A DNA stretch of 64,000 bases. Source: Mesorhizobium sp. 65-26. GTDB taxonomy: Bacteria > Pseudomonadota > Alphaproteobacteria > Rhizobiales > Rhizobiaceae. The position numbers and the translations under genes were made by a program. The notes under the pieces are model-generated. The model saw nothing but the letters and a program-made list of their open reading frames with translations, had not been told where the DNA came from and searched no databases. The first letter of the stretch is position 1. Each line of letters opens with the position of its first letter. Below, one piece after another: positions 16,157 through 25,091 of this stretch. The DNA is taken from NCBI GenBank assembly GCA_001899205.1, contig MKVL01000010.1, positions 1-64,000 of the forward strand, read 5' to 3'.

Positions 16157-17272
16157 ATGATCGACATCCGCAATCTTTCCCGCCGCCGTTTTCTTGAGCT
16201 GGGCGGTGCCGCCGGCGTCTCGATCGGCCTGTCGCAGGCCGGCCTTACCGGCGTTGCCCGCGCCGCCGCACCGCTTCCCGCGGTGGCCGAGGAGGATGCC
16301 GTCATCGCCTTCGGCTATGTCGGGCCGACCTCGGACGAAGGCTGGACCTGGACGCACGAGCAGGGCCGTCAGGCCGTCGCGGCCGCGTTCCCGAAGGCGA
16401 AGAGCATCTTCGTCGAGAACATCCCGTATTCCGCCGACGCGTCGCGCACCTTCCGCCAGTTCGTCGAGGAAGGCGCCCATATGGTGATCACCAACTCGAA
16501 CTATGGCGACTTCCTGTACGACGTCGCCAAGAACGCGCCCGAGACCGCGTTCCTGCACTGCGACGACCGCACCATGATGGACAATCTGGGCGTCTTCTAT
16601 CCGTCGCACTGGTATCCGAGCTACATCACCGGCGTCGCCGCCGGCGTGATGAGCAAGAACAACAAGCTCGGCTACATCGCCTCGTTTCCGGTGCCGACCT
16701 CCTTCACCGGCAGCAACGCCTTCCTGATGGGCGCGCGCTCGGTGAAGCCCGACGCGACGCTTCAGGTCATCGTCATCAATTCGTGGTTCGACCCGCAGGC
16801 CTCGACGCAGGCGGCCCGCGCGCTGATCGACAACGGCGCCGACGTGCTGTTCGGCATCATGGACGAGCCCGGCTACCTGCAGGTCGCCGAGCAGCGCGGC
16901 GCCAAGGCGGTGATGCTGAACACCGACACGCGCCGGTTCGGGCCGAAGGCTTACGTGAGCTCGATCATGTTCGACTTCCGCAAGTTCTACGTCGACCAGG
17001 TGCGGGCGCGCCTGGAAGGCAAATGGACGCCGGGCCAGCATCTGCTGCCGCTCGCCGACGGCACCGATCGCGACGCCTGGGGCGAGACCGTTCCGACCGA
17101 AGCGGCCAAGGCCGCCGATGCCGCGCGCGAGAAGATCCTCGGCGGCTGGAGCCCGTTCGAGGGCGAGATCAAGAACAGCAAGGGCGAGGTCAAGGTGGCC
17201 GCCGGCCAACGCATGAGCGAGGGCGACATCTACAACTGGAACTGGTCGATTGACGGCGTCAGCGGGCTTTAG
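16157..17272 (+). CDS. BMP family ABC transporter substrate-binding protein (Tat-exported)
   Basis: 371 aa. The N-terminus carries a twin-arginine signal (SRRRFLELGG at residues 8-17, then a hydrophobic stretch ending ARAAA). The mature part matches the BMP/Med/PnrA group, which binds nucleosides or purine-like ligands (FGYVGPTSDEGWTWTHEQG, FDFRKFYVDQV). The protein would act in the periplasm. GGAGGAG lies 5 bases before the ATG. The ATPase and two permeases follow directly, and two purine/pyrimidine-type hydrolases close the operon, supporting uptake of a nitrogen heterocycle. Confidence 0.93.
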   Translation: MIDIRNLSRRRFLELGGAAGVSIGLSQAGLTGVARAAAPLPAVAEEDAVIAFGYVGPTSDEGWTWTHEQGRQAVAAAFPKAKSIFVENIPYSADASRTFRQFVEEGAHMVITNSNYGDFLYDVAKNAPETAFLHCDDRTMMDNLGVFYPSHWYPSYITGVAAGVMSKNNKLGYIASFPVPTSFTGSNAFLMGARSVKPDATLQVIVINSWFDPQASTQAARALIDNGADVLFGIMDEPGYLQVAEQRGAKAVMLNTDTRRFGPKAYVSSIMFDFRKFYVDQVRARLEGKWTPGQHLLPLADGTDRDAWGETVPTEAAKAADAAREKILGGWSPFEGEIKNSKGEVKVAAGQRMSEGDIYNWNWSIDGVSGL

Positions 17273-17287
17273 TTTCGCCGCGATCCG

Positions 17288-18889
17288 ATGACGATGAACA
17301 TGATGCTGAATGCCGGGGAGGCGGTCGCGTCGGAGACCAAGGTCCAGCCGATCGTCCGCCTCAAGGGGATAGCCAAGTACTTTCCGGGTGTCGTCGCCAA
17401 TCAGGACGTGGATTTCGACCTGTTGCCGGGCGAGATCCACGCGCTGCTTGGCGAGAATGGCGCCGGCAAGTCGACGCTGATGAACATGCTGACCGGCATC
17501 TATCGGCCGGACATGGGAGAAATCGTCATCGACGGGTCGGCCGTCAGCTTCGCCTCGCCGGTCGAGGCGATCGCCGCCGGCATCGGCATGGTTCACCAGC
17601 ATTTCAAGCTGGTGAAGGCGTTCACTGTCGCCGAGAACATCCATCTCGGCTGGAAAGAGACGCCGCGCCGCATCGCCAGGGACCTGCTGGAAGCAAGGAC
17701 GGCGGAACTTGCCGCCTCGCTCAACCTCGCTGTCGCGCCCGGAGCGCGGGTCAGCGACCTGTCCACCGGCGAGCAGCAGCGCGTGGAGATCCTGCGCGTG
17801 CTGTCGCGCAAGGCGCGCGTGCTCATCCTCGACGAGCCGACGGCGGTGCTGACGCCGGCCGAGGCCGCCGAGCTGTTCAAGGCGCTCCGCCAGTTCGCGG
17901 CGCGCGGCAACGCCGTCATCTTCATCAGCCACAAGCTGGACGAGGTGCTGGAGATATCCGACCGGGTGACGGTGCTGCGCGGTGGCCGCAAGGTCACCAC
18001 CATGCCGACCGGCGAATGCGACAAGCGCATGCTGGCCCGCCTGATGGTGGGGCAGGAAGTGGTGCTGAGCAACATGCGCGAGCGGCGGCCAGATGCGAAG
18101 CCGGTCTCGCCGCAACCGGTGCTCAGCCTGCGCGACGCGTCCGCGCGCGATGATCTCGGCAACATGGCGTTGAAGCGTGTGTCGCTGGAACTCAGGGCCG
18201 GCGAGATCCTTGGCATCGCCGGCGTCGCTGGCAATGGCCAGAAGGAGCTGTCGCAGGTGTTGACCGGTATCCGGGCGCTCGCCTCGGGCCAGGTCGAAAT
18301 CTGCGGCAAGGATCTGTCGCGCGCCGGCGCCGAGGAGTTCGCCGCCTTCGGCGTCGGGCACATTCCGGAAGATCGCCTGCAGAGCGGACTGGCGCCGGCG
18401 CTCAGTGTCACCGACAACGTCGTCATCCGCGAATACGGCAAGGCGCCGCTGTCGAAGGGCTGGGTCTACCGGCCCTCGGCGGCCACCTCGCTGGCGCGTT
18501 CCATCGCGGAAGCCGCGTCGGTCAGGGTGCCGGACTTCGGCATGCCGGTGCGCAACCTCTCCGGCGGCAACCAGCAGCGGCTGGTGGCGCGGCGCGAGAT
18601 GCGCATCGCCGCCAACGTGCTGGTCGCCGCCTATCCGTGCCGTGGCCTCGACGTCGGCGCCATCAACGCCATGATGCGCTACTTCATCGAGTTGCGGGAC
18701 GCCGGCGTCGGCGTGCTCTTCGTCTCCGAGGAACTGGAGGAACTGCTCAAGCTCTCGGACCGCATCGCCGTCATGTTTCATGGCGAGGTGATGGGCGTGG
18801 TGAACACCTCCGAGGTCGATATCGAAACGATCGGGCTGATGATGGGCGGACAACGCCGTGGCCCGGCCGGCGCAACGGCGGAGAATTGA
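17288..18889 (+). CDS. ABC transporter ATPase with two nucleotide-binding domains (YufO-like)
   Basis: 533 aa. The first ATPase domain is canonical: Walker A GENGAGKST at 55-63, signature LSTGEQQ and Walker B VLILDEP. The second has a degenerate Walker A (GVAGNGQKE) and a changed Walker B (VAAYPCRGLD) but keeps LSGGNQQ, as usual in the sugar/nucleoside (Rbs/YufO) subfamily, where only one site hydrolyses ATP efficiently. Several in-frame ATGs (17288, 17294, 17300) are possible starts. It powers the transporter formed with the next two genes. Confidence 0.93.
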   Translation: MTMNMMLNAGEAVASETKVQPIVRLKGIAKYFPGVVANQDVDFDLLPGEIHALLGENGAGKSTLMNMLTGIYRPDMGEIVIDGSAVSFASPVEAIAAGIGMVHQHFKLVKAFTVAENIHLGWKETPRRIARDLLEARTAELAASLNLAVAPGARVSDLSTGEQQRVEILRVLSRKARVLILDEPTAVLTPAEAAELFKALRQFAARGNAVIFISHKLDEVLEISDRVTVLRGGRKVTTMPTGECDKRMLARLMVGQEVVLSNMRERRPDAKPVSPQPVLSLRDASARDDLGNMALKRVSLELRAGEILGIAGVAGNGQKELSQVLTGIRALASGQVEICGKDLSRAGAEEFAAFGVGHIPEDRLQSGLAPALSVTDNVVIREYGKAPLSKGWVYRPSAATSLARSIAEAASVRVPDFGMPVRNLSGGNQQRLVARREMRIAANVLVAAYPCRGLDVGAINAMMRYFIELRDAGVGVLFVSEELEELLKLSDRIAVMFHGEVMGVVNTSEVDIETIGLMMGGQRRGPAGATAEN

Positions 18890-18891
18890 AG

Positions 18892-19938
18892 ATGGCCATT
18901 CGCATCCAGCGCGTGCCTTCCGAGAGCCTTGCCGGCGGCGTCGCCGCGCGGCTGGTCGCCATCGTGTTGGCGCTGGTGGTGGCGGCGATCGTCTTTGCCT
19001 TCACCGGCGCTGATCTCGGCAAGCTCGGCTCGCATGTGCTGAAATCCACCTTCGGCTCGAGGTTCGGCCTGATGGACCTCGGGCTGATCATGACGCCGCT
19101 GACGCTCACCGGCCTTGCCGTGATGATTGCGCTCAAGGTCGGCGCCTGGAACATCGGCGCCGAGGGCCAGTTCTGCGCCGGCGCCTTCGCCGCGACGGCG
19201 GTGGCGCTGTTCGTGCCAGGCCCCAATGTCGTGGTGCTTCCGCTGATGTTCGTGGCCGGTGCGCTGGGCGGCATGATCTGGATCCTGATCCCGACGCTGG
19301 CGCGCGCCTACGCCGATGTCAGCGAGCTCATCACCACGCTGCTGCTGAACTTCGTCGGCGTCCTGCTGATCTACTATGTCGCGACCGGCCCTTGGCTCGA
19401 CCCGAGCGGCGTTTCCTTCGCCTCCACCGCGCGGCTGCCGCACGACGTGCCCTCCTTCTGGGGCGATGTCCATTGGGGCCTGCCGCTCGCCATCCTGCTC
19501 ACCATCGCGGTCGCGGCGGTGCTCAATTTCACGCGCTGGGGCTACGAGGTCCGCATCGCCGGCTCCAATCCGAATGCGGCGCGCTACGCGGCCATCCCGT
19601 TCCGTCGCCACCTCATCGTCGTCATGCTGATGTCGGGCGCCATTGCAGGGCTTGCCGGCATGCTGGAAGCGGCCGGCACGGCGCATCGCCTGCAAGGCGG
19701 CATCTCCAACAATTTCGGCTACATCGGCATCATGGTGGCGGTGCTGGCGCGCGGCTCGGCCATTGGCGTGATCGCCGGCGCCGCGCTGATGGCCATCATC
19801 CTGAAATCGGGCATCTCGCTGCAGACGCAAGGCGTCAATATCTCGACGGTGCTCGCCATCACCGGGCTGATCCTGTTCTTCACCGCGTTGGCCGACGAGC
19901 TTTCGCACTACAGAATCGTCCGGACCAAGGAAGCCTAG
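18892..19938 (+). CDS. ABC transporter permease (YufP-like)
   Basis: 348 aa, starting at ATG 18892, two bases after the ATPase stop. It is very hydrophobic, with about 8-9 predicted membrane segments. The family core region SNPNAARYAAIPFRR at about 225-240 is the likely ATPase-coupling loop. It belongs to the BPD_transp_2 type used by BMP-linked nucleoside transporters. It forms the transmembrane channel with the following permease. Confidence 0.92.
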   Translation: MAIRIQRVPSESLAGGVAARLVAIVLALVVAAIVFAFTGADLGKLGSHVLKSTFGSRFGLMDLGLIMTPLTLTGLAVMIALKVGAWNIGAEGQFCAGAFAATAVALFVPGPNVVVLPLMFVAGALGGMIWILIPTLARAYADVSELITTLLLNFVGVLLIYYVATGPWLDPSGVSFASTARLPHDVPSFWGDVHWGLPLAILLTIAVAAVLNFTRWGYEVRIAGSNPNAARYAAIPFRRHLIVVMLMSGAIAGLAGMLEAAGTAHRLQGGISNNFGYIGIMVAVLARGSAIGVIAGAALMAIILKSGISLQTQGVNISTVLAITGLILFFTALADELSHYRIVRTKEA

Positions 19939-19940
19939 CC

Positions 19941-20876
19941 ATGGATCTGATCGCCGGCCTCATCCAAACCGCCATCCTCGCCGGCGGCGTGCTGGCGCTG
20001 GCCGCGCTGGGCGAAGTGCTCGCCGAGCGCGCCGGCGTGGTCAATCTGGGCGTCGAGGGGCTGATGGCGCTCGGCGCCATTACCGGGATCGCCGCGGTTG
20101 TCGCCGTGCCGAGCCCGATGCTGGGCTTCGCGCTGGCGCTTCTCGTCGGCCTCGCGGTCGGCATGGTGTTCGCGACCGCGACGGTGATCGTGCGCGCCAA
20201 CCAGATCCTGTGCGGACTGGCGCTGACGCTGATGGGCACCGGCGTGGCGGCGATGATCGGCAAGGCCTATTCGGGCATCCCCGCGCCGGCGACCTTCCCG
20301 CCCATCGCCATCCCGCTGCTCAGCGAACTGCCGCTGGTGGGCAGGGCGCTGTTCACGCAGAACATCCTCGTCTACTTGATCTACCTGGTCCTGCCGTTCT
20401 GCATTCACCACCTTCTGTTCCGCACCCGCCACGGGCTCGATCTCAGGGCCGTCGGCGAGAACCCGGCGGCGGCCGACGCGGCCGGCATTCCGGTCCGGCG
20501 CATCCGCTTCTGGTACGTCTCGGTGGGTGCGGCCTTCGCTGCCGGCGCCGGCGCCTATCTGACGCTCGCCTTCGTGCCGTCCTGGTCGGAAGGCGTGGTC
20601 GCCGGGCGCGGCTGGATCGCGGTGGCGCTGGTTATCTTCGCCGGCTACCGGCCGTGGACGGCGGTGATGGCGGCGTTGCTGTTCGGCCTCATCACATCCC
20701 TCGGTTTCGTCGGCCAGGCGCGCAACTGGCCGATCGCCGCGCCGGTCCTGTCCATGCTGCCCTATCTCGGCACCATCGCGCTGATGATCGTGCCGGTGCT
20801 GGCATGGCAGAAGGTGCGGCGCCTGATGGCCGCGCCGGCGGCGCTGGGCGAGCCTTATTTCCGCGATGTCCGCTGA
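19941..20876 (+). CDS. ABC transporter permease (YufQ-like)
   Basis: 311 aa, starting at ATG 19941, two bases after the previous stop. It has about 8 predicted membrane segments. The segment AERAGVVNLGVEGLMALGAI near residues 28-47 is the hallmark of the second permease of BMP-type systems, and VGENPAAADAAGIPVRRIRF is the coupling loop. It pairs with the preceding permease. A 209-base gap separates it from the amidohydrolase on the same strand. Confidence 0.92.
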   Translation: MDLIAGLIQTAILAGGVLALAALGEVLAERAGVVNLGVEGLMALGAITGIAAVVAVPSPMLGFALALLVGLAVGMVFATATVIVRANQILCGLALTLMGTGVAAMIGKAYSGIPAPATFPPIAIPLLSELPLVGRALFTQNILVYLIYLVLPFCIHHLLFRTRHGLDLRAVGENPAAADAAGIPVRRIRFWYVSVGAAFAAGAGAYLTLAFVPSWSEGVVAGRGWIAVALVIFAGYRPWTAVMAALLFGLITSLGFVGQARNWPIAAPVLSMLPYLGTIALMIVPVLAWQKVRRLMAAPAALGEPYFRDVR

Positions 20877-21085
20877 TGCGCCGATACGAAGCCGAAACGG
20901 CGAGGGCCAATCCGGCGTGCGCCTCTCCGGAGGGAGATTGAAACGCTGATCACCGGCCACCGGAAGCGGCGGCCACAAGCCCGTTCGACCTATGATGACG
21001 ATCCGCAGTTCGCACCTCGCGGGACAGGGCACAGAGCGCGGGAGCCGGTTCGGCTCTCGATCGGCAACAGGTCCGGAGGCGAGGA

Positions 21086-22438
21086 ATGACGGTCGAACTG
21101 CTGGTGCGCGACGCGCATGTCTATGTGAAGCGGGGATGGGAGATCCCCGGCGGCTGGGTGGCGATAAAGGATGGACGGATACATTCCGTCGGCAAAAGCG
21201 GGGAAGAGCCGCAAAGCCAACGCACTATCTCGGCGCGCGGCCGGCTGCTCACGCCCGGCCTGATCAATGCCCATCATCACATGTACCAGAACCTGACGCG
21301 CGCCTATGCGCCGGTCACCAACGGCACGCTGTTCGAGTGGCTGACCGGCCTCTACCCACTATGGGCCAGGCTCGGCGAGGAATCCGTCTACCTGTCGACC
21401 TATGTCGCCATGACGGAGCTCATGATGGGCGGCTGCACCACGTCGATGGACCACATGTATGTCCATCCGAAGCCGTTCCTCATCGATGCCCAGTTCCGGG
21501 CGGCCAGGGACATCGGCTTCCGTTTCTACGCCACGCGCGGCTCGATGACGCGCTCGGTCGAGCAGGGCGGGCTGCCGCCCGCCTCGGTGGTGCAGTCGGA
21601 GGACGACATCCTGGCCGACAGCGTGCGGCTGGTCGAGGCCTACCACGACGCCAGGCCCGGTTCGATGAGCCGCGTCGCGCTGGCGCCATGTTCGCTGTTT
21701 TCGGTGACCGAGCGCATCATGTCGGAGTCCGCCAGGCTGGCCGACACCTATGATCTCAGGCTGCATACCCATCTCGCCGAGGACCATGACGAGGACACCT
21801 ATTGCGCCGAGGTCTATGGCTGCACGCCGGTGGAGTATTTCGAGCGGGTCGGCTGGGCCAGCAAGCGCTCCTGGGTCGCCCATTTCATCTATCCGAGCGG
21901 CGCCGAGATCGACCGGCTGGCCCGCGCCGGCGTCGGCGTTGCCCAGTGCCCGTGCTCCAACATGCTGATCGGCGGCGGCTCGGCCGACCTGATGGGTCTG
22001 CGCCGGCGGGGCATGCGCGTGGGGCTCGGATGCGACGGCTCGGCCTCGACCGATCATGCCTCGATGTGGCTGGAGGCGCGCACCGCGCTGCTGCTCGGCC
22101 GCTATCGCAACGGACCAGCCTCGATGTCGGCGCGCGACGCGCTCGACGCCGCGACCATGGGTGGGGCCGCGTGCCTCGGCTGGGAGGACGAGATCGGCCA
22201 TCTGGAGCCTGGCGCCTGCGCCGATCTGGTGGTCTGGCAGATGTCCGATGTCGCGCTGGCCGGCGCCCATACCGATCCGGTGGAAGCCTGGCTGCGCTGC
22301 GGCCCGGCGGTCGCCGGGCTGACCGTGGTCAACGGCGTGCCGCGCGTGGAGGACGGGCAACCGCTGATGCGGGACTTGCCCGACGTCCTTGCGCGGCATG
22401 CCCGGCAGGCGCGTCGCATCCAGTGTTTGGAAGCTTGA
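21086..22438 (+). CDS. 8-oxoguanine deaminase-like amidohydrolase
   Basis: 450 aa. The opening core LINAHHHMYQNLTRAYAPV and the following LFEWLTGLYPLWARL closely match bacterial 8-oxoguanine deaminases of the cytosine-deaminase-like group. Metal ligands are H63/H65, H227 (HTHLAE), H266 and D317 (GCDGSAS). After H266 the sequence is HFIYPS instead of the usual HG-I-H, a change in a second-shell position. The expected reaction is hydrolytic deamination of an oxidised purine or similar heterocycle. The transporter upstream and the dihydropyrimidinase downstream support this. Start ATG 21086 with GGAGGCGAGG upstream. Confidence 0.88.
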   Translation: MTVELLVRDAHVYVKRGWEIPGGWVAIKDGRIHSVGKSGEEPQSQRTISARGRLLTPGLINAHHHMYQNLTRAYAPVTNGTLFEWLTGLYPLWARLGEESVYLSTYVAMTELMMGGCTTSMDHMYVHPKPFLIDAQFRAARDIGFRFYATRGSMTRSVEQGGLPPASVVQSEDDILADSVRLVEAYHDARPGSMSRVALAPCSLFSVTERIMSESARLADTYDLRLHTHLAEDHDEDTYCAEVYGCTPVEYFERVGWASKRSWVAHFIYPSGAEIDRLARAGVGVAQCPCSNMLIGGGSADLMGLRRRGMRVGLGCDGSASTDHASMWLEARTALLLGRYRNGPASMSARDALDAATMGGAACLGWEDEIGHLEPGACADLVVWQMSDVALAGAHTDPVEAWLRCGPAVAGLTVVNGVPRVEDGQPLMRDLPDVLARHARQARRIQCLEA

Positions 22439-22499
22439 AGGCGGCCGTTCCAGCGACGGGTTCACGGGAACCGGCGGCGGCAGGCATGAGGAGACAGAG

Positions 22500-23957
22500 A
22501 TGGCCGAATTCGACCTGGTTATCCGTGGCGGCACGGTTGCGAACACGAGCGATGTGTTCGCCGCCGACATAGGCATAGCCGGCGGCACGATCGTGGCGCT
22601 GGGCCGCGACCTCGGCCCGGCGCGCAACGAGATCGACGCCAGCGGCCGGTTCGTGCTGCCGGGCGGCGTCGACACGCATTGCCATATCGAGGAACCGCCG
22701 GTCGGAGACGTGCACAACGCCGACAGCTTTGCCTCGGCCACGGCCTCGGCGGCCGCCGGCGGCACGACAACGGTCATTCCCTTCTGCACGCAGCTCAAGG
22801 GCGGTACCGTGACCGCCAACCTGCGCGACTATCATCGCCGGGCGGAGCAGGCGCTGATCGACTATTCCTTCCACATGATCATTTCCGATCCGTCCGAGGC
22901 GGTCCTTGCCGAGCTGCCCGGCCTGATCGAGGAAGGACACCGCTCGCTCAAGATCTTCCTGACCTACGACAATGTGGCGCTGGACGACGCCCAGACGCTG
23001 AAGGTGCTGGCGCTGGCGCGGCGCTGCGGCGCGCTGGTCTGCGTGCACGCGGAAAACCACGCCGCGATCGCGTTCCTCACCGAGGCGCTTGAGCGCGCCG
23101 GCCTCACCCAGCCGAAATACCATGCCTGGGCCAAGCCGATCGCCGTCGAGCGGGAGGCCTGCCACCGGATCATCTCGCTGGCCGAGCTGGTCGATACGCC
23201 GGTCCACATCTTCCACGTTTCGGGCGTCGAGCCGGCTGAGGAGATCCGGCGGGCGCAGCAGCGCGGCCTCAAGGTGTTCGCGGAGACCTGCCCGCAATAT
23301 CTGATGCTGACGGAGCGCGATCTCGACAAGCCCGGTTTCGAGGGCGCGAAGTTCCTGTGCAGCCCGGCGCCGCGCAGCGCGGCGGACCAGGAGGCGCTGT
23401 GGGGCTATCTGCGCGACGGAACCTTGAGCGTGTTCTCGTCGGACCACGCACCGAACCGTTTCGACGACGTCCACGGCAAGAAGGTGGCGGGCGAGGGGGC
23501 GCCTTTCGCCGTCGTCCCGAATGGCGTGCCGGGGCTGGAGACGCGGCTGCCCATCCTGTTCTCCGAAGGCGTGGTCAAGGGCCGCATCGACCTGCAGACA
23601 TTCGTCGCGCTGTCGGCCACCAATCCGGCCCGGCTGTTCGGCCTGCATCCGCGCAAGGGCACCATCGCCATCGGCGCCGACGCCGACATCGCGATCTGGG
23701 ATCCGGAGCGCAAGGTACGGATCCGCAACGCAGACCTCCACCACCAGGTCGATTACACGGTCTACGAGGATGTCGAGGTGACCGGCTGGCCGGAGATCAC
23801 GCTGTCGCGCGGCGAGGTGGTGTGCTGGAACGGCGAGATCGTGGGCAAGCCGGGCTTCGGGCGCTTCCTGGCGCGCGATCCCTACAGCCAGATCGAACCG
23901 CTCGGCCGCTTCGTCACGCCGTTCGATCCGGTGTCCGGCACGCTGCTTCGCGGCTGA
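22500..23957 (+). CDS. Dihydropyrimidinase / D-hydantoinase family cyclic amidohydrolase
   Basis: 485 aa from ATG 22500 (GAGGAGACAGAG upstream). The zinc ligands H60 and H62 (DTHCHIE), the carboxylated lysine K151 (SLKIFLTYDN) and the later HAEN, HVS and SSDHAP motifs of the dihydropyrimidinase family are present. It opens cyclic ureides such as dihydropyrimidines or hydantoins to N-carbamoyl amino acids. It follows the deaminase by 61 bases. An N-carbamoyl-cleaving step could be supplied by the amidase at 6666. The exact ring is not known. Confidence 0.93.
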   Translation: MAEFDLVIRGGTVANTSDVFAADIGIAGGTIVALGRDLGPARNEIDASGRFVLPGGVDTHCHIEEPPVGDVHNADSFASATASAAAGGTTTVIPFCTQLKGGTVTANLRDYHRRAEQALIDYSFHMIISDPSEAVLAELPGLIEEGHRSLKIFLTYDNVALDDAQTLKVLALARRCGALVCVHAENHAAIAFLTEALERAGLTQPKYHAWAKPIAVEREACHRIISLAELVDTPVHIFHVSGVEPAEEIRRAQQRGLKVFAETCPQYLMLTERDLDKPGFEGAKFLCSPAPRSAADQEALWGYLRDGTLSVFSSDHAPNRFDDVHGKKVAGEGAPFAVVPNGVPGLETRLPILFSEGVVKGRIDLQTFVALSATNPARLFGLHPRKGTIAIGADADIAIWDPERKVRIRNADLHHQVDYTVYEDVEVTGWPEITLSRGEVVCWNGEIVGKPGFGRFLARDPYSQIEPLGRFVTPFDPVSGTLLRG

Positions 23958-24428
23958 GGAAGCCGAAACGGCCCTCCAGGATTCCGCAGCCGAAGCCGAT
24001 TGATCCCGTACCGGTCCCGCCACAGGACAGGTGCTTCGCGGGTGTGCAACAGCTTTGACGGGGCGCGGCGTTTGAGGCCGGCCAAACAACGCCGCAGCGG
24101 AGGTCCGAGCCGCGCCGATCGACACTTCGGATCGTCGCCGCATTGCTCTGTCCGACGTCCTCGACGGCGATCTCGGAAGAAACTCCTCCCAATAAAGGTC
24201 ATGCTGCCGGCGCTTTCGCGCGTTGACGGTTCGCATGGCTGACGACTAGGTTCCGTTCGGTCCTTGGCGGGCGTTAAACGGAGTTGCCGAGGGCCAGCTG
24301 CCGCACCTTCATCATGACCTCCGGAGCATCCGTCATAGGCTGCTTCAGAGGCCCTCTGACGCGATCTCGTTGTTGACTCACCGTCTGATTGGCCCCCCTG
24401 ATCGGTTCGGTTGCAACGAGGTCGTGTC
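23958..24428. other. 471-base gap before the nitrobindin-like gene
   Basis: No gene is supported here. TTGACT at 24373-24378 could be a -35 element for the next gene but no clear -10 was found. On the minus strand a frame ends at TAA 24274-24276 with RGPLKQPMTDAPEVMMKVR, which looks protein-like but has no recognisable start or family. Confidence 0.45.
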
Positions 24429-25085
24429 ATGCTTTTCATTCCCGCCGACATCTTTACCGAACCCGCTGATGTCTCTCCCGATACGCTCGCCAATCTCGGC
24501 CCGCTGCGCGGGCTCGCCGGGATCTGGCAGGCCGACAAGGGCATCGATGTGAACCCCAAGGCCGGGGGACCGGAGCGCCGCATCTTTCGCGAGCATGTGC
24601 GGATGGATCCGATCGATGCGCAGACCAACGGTCCGCAACTGCTCTACGGATTGCGCTACCACATCCACATCAACACGCCCGAGGAAGACATCACCTTCCA
24701 CGACCAGGTCGGCTACTGGCTGTGGGAGCCGGCGACCGGGCTGATCATGCAGAGCGTGACCATCCCGCGCGGCCAGGCACTGCTCGCCTCGGGCCATGCC
24801 AGCGCGGGCGACAGGAAGATCTCCGTCTCGGCAAAACGCGGTCAGACGAATTATGGCATCTGCTCGACGGACTTCCTGGAGCAGGCTTTCCGGACGGACA
24901 GCTACCGCATCGATATCACCTTCAACGACGACGGAAGCTGGACCTACCTGACCGACACCGAGCTCACGGTGCGCGGCCGGGATGCCCCGTTCAACCATCA
25001 CGACGGCAACACGCTGCGGCGCGTCGCGTCGCCCACGGCCAATCCGCTGGCGGGTATCGTCGCGGGTCGTGCCGGTCAGAAGTAG
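24429..25085 (+). CDS. Heme-binding beta-barrel (FABP/nitrobindin-like) protein
   Basis: 218 aa from ATG 24429. LGPLRGLAGIWQADKG near residues 22-37 is the start of the beta-barrel found in THAP4/nitrobindin-like proteins, followed by HDQVGYWLWEPATG and a regular series of beta-strand-like segments. It has no signal peptide, so it should be cytoplasmic. Relatives bind heme or hydrophobic ligands; this subgroup is uncharacterised. It converges on the GMC oxidoreductase, ending 6 bases from it, and may be transcribed separately from the catabolic operon. Confidence 0.75.
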   Translation: MLFIPADIFTEPADVSPDTLANLGPLRGLAGIWQADKGIDVNPKAGGPERRIFREHVRMDPIDAQTNGPQLLYGLRYHIHINTPEEDITFHDQVGYWLWEPATGLIMQSVTIPRGQALLASGHASAGDRKISVSAKRGQTNYGICSTDFLEQAFRTDSYRIDITFNDDGSWTYLTDTELTVRGRDAPFNHHDGNTLRRVASPTANPLAGIVAGRAGQK

Positions 25086-25091
25086 GCGCCT

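Noticed and set aside
24274-24410. Short minus-strand frame ending RGPLKQPMTDAPEVMMKVR before TAA
   Set aside because: It looks protein-like but has no clear start, ribosome binding site or family. It could be the remnant of a gene tail.
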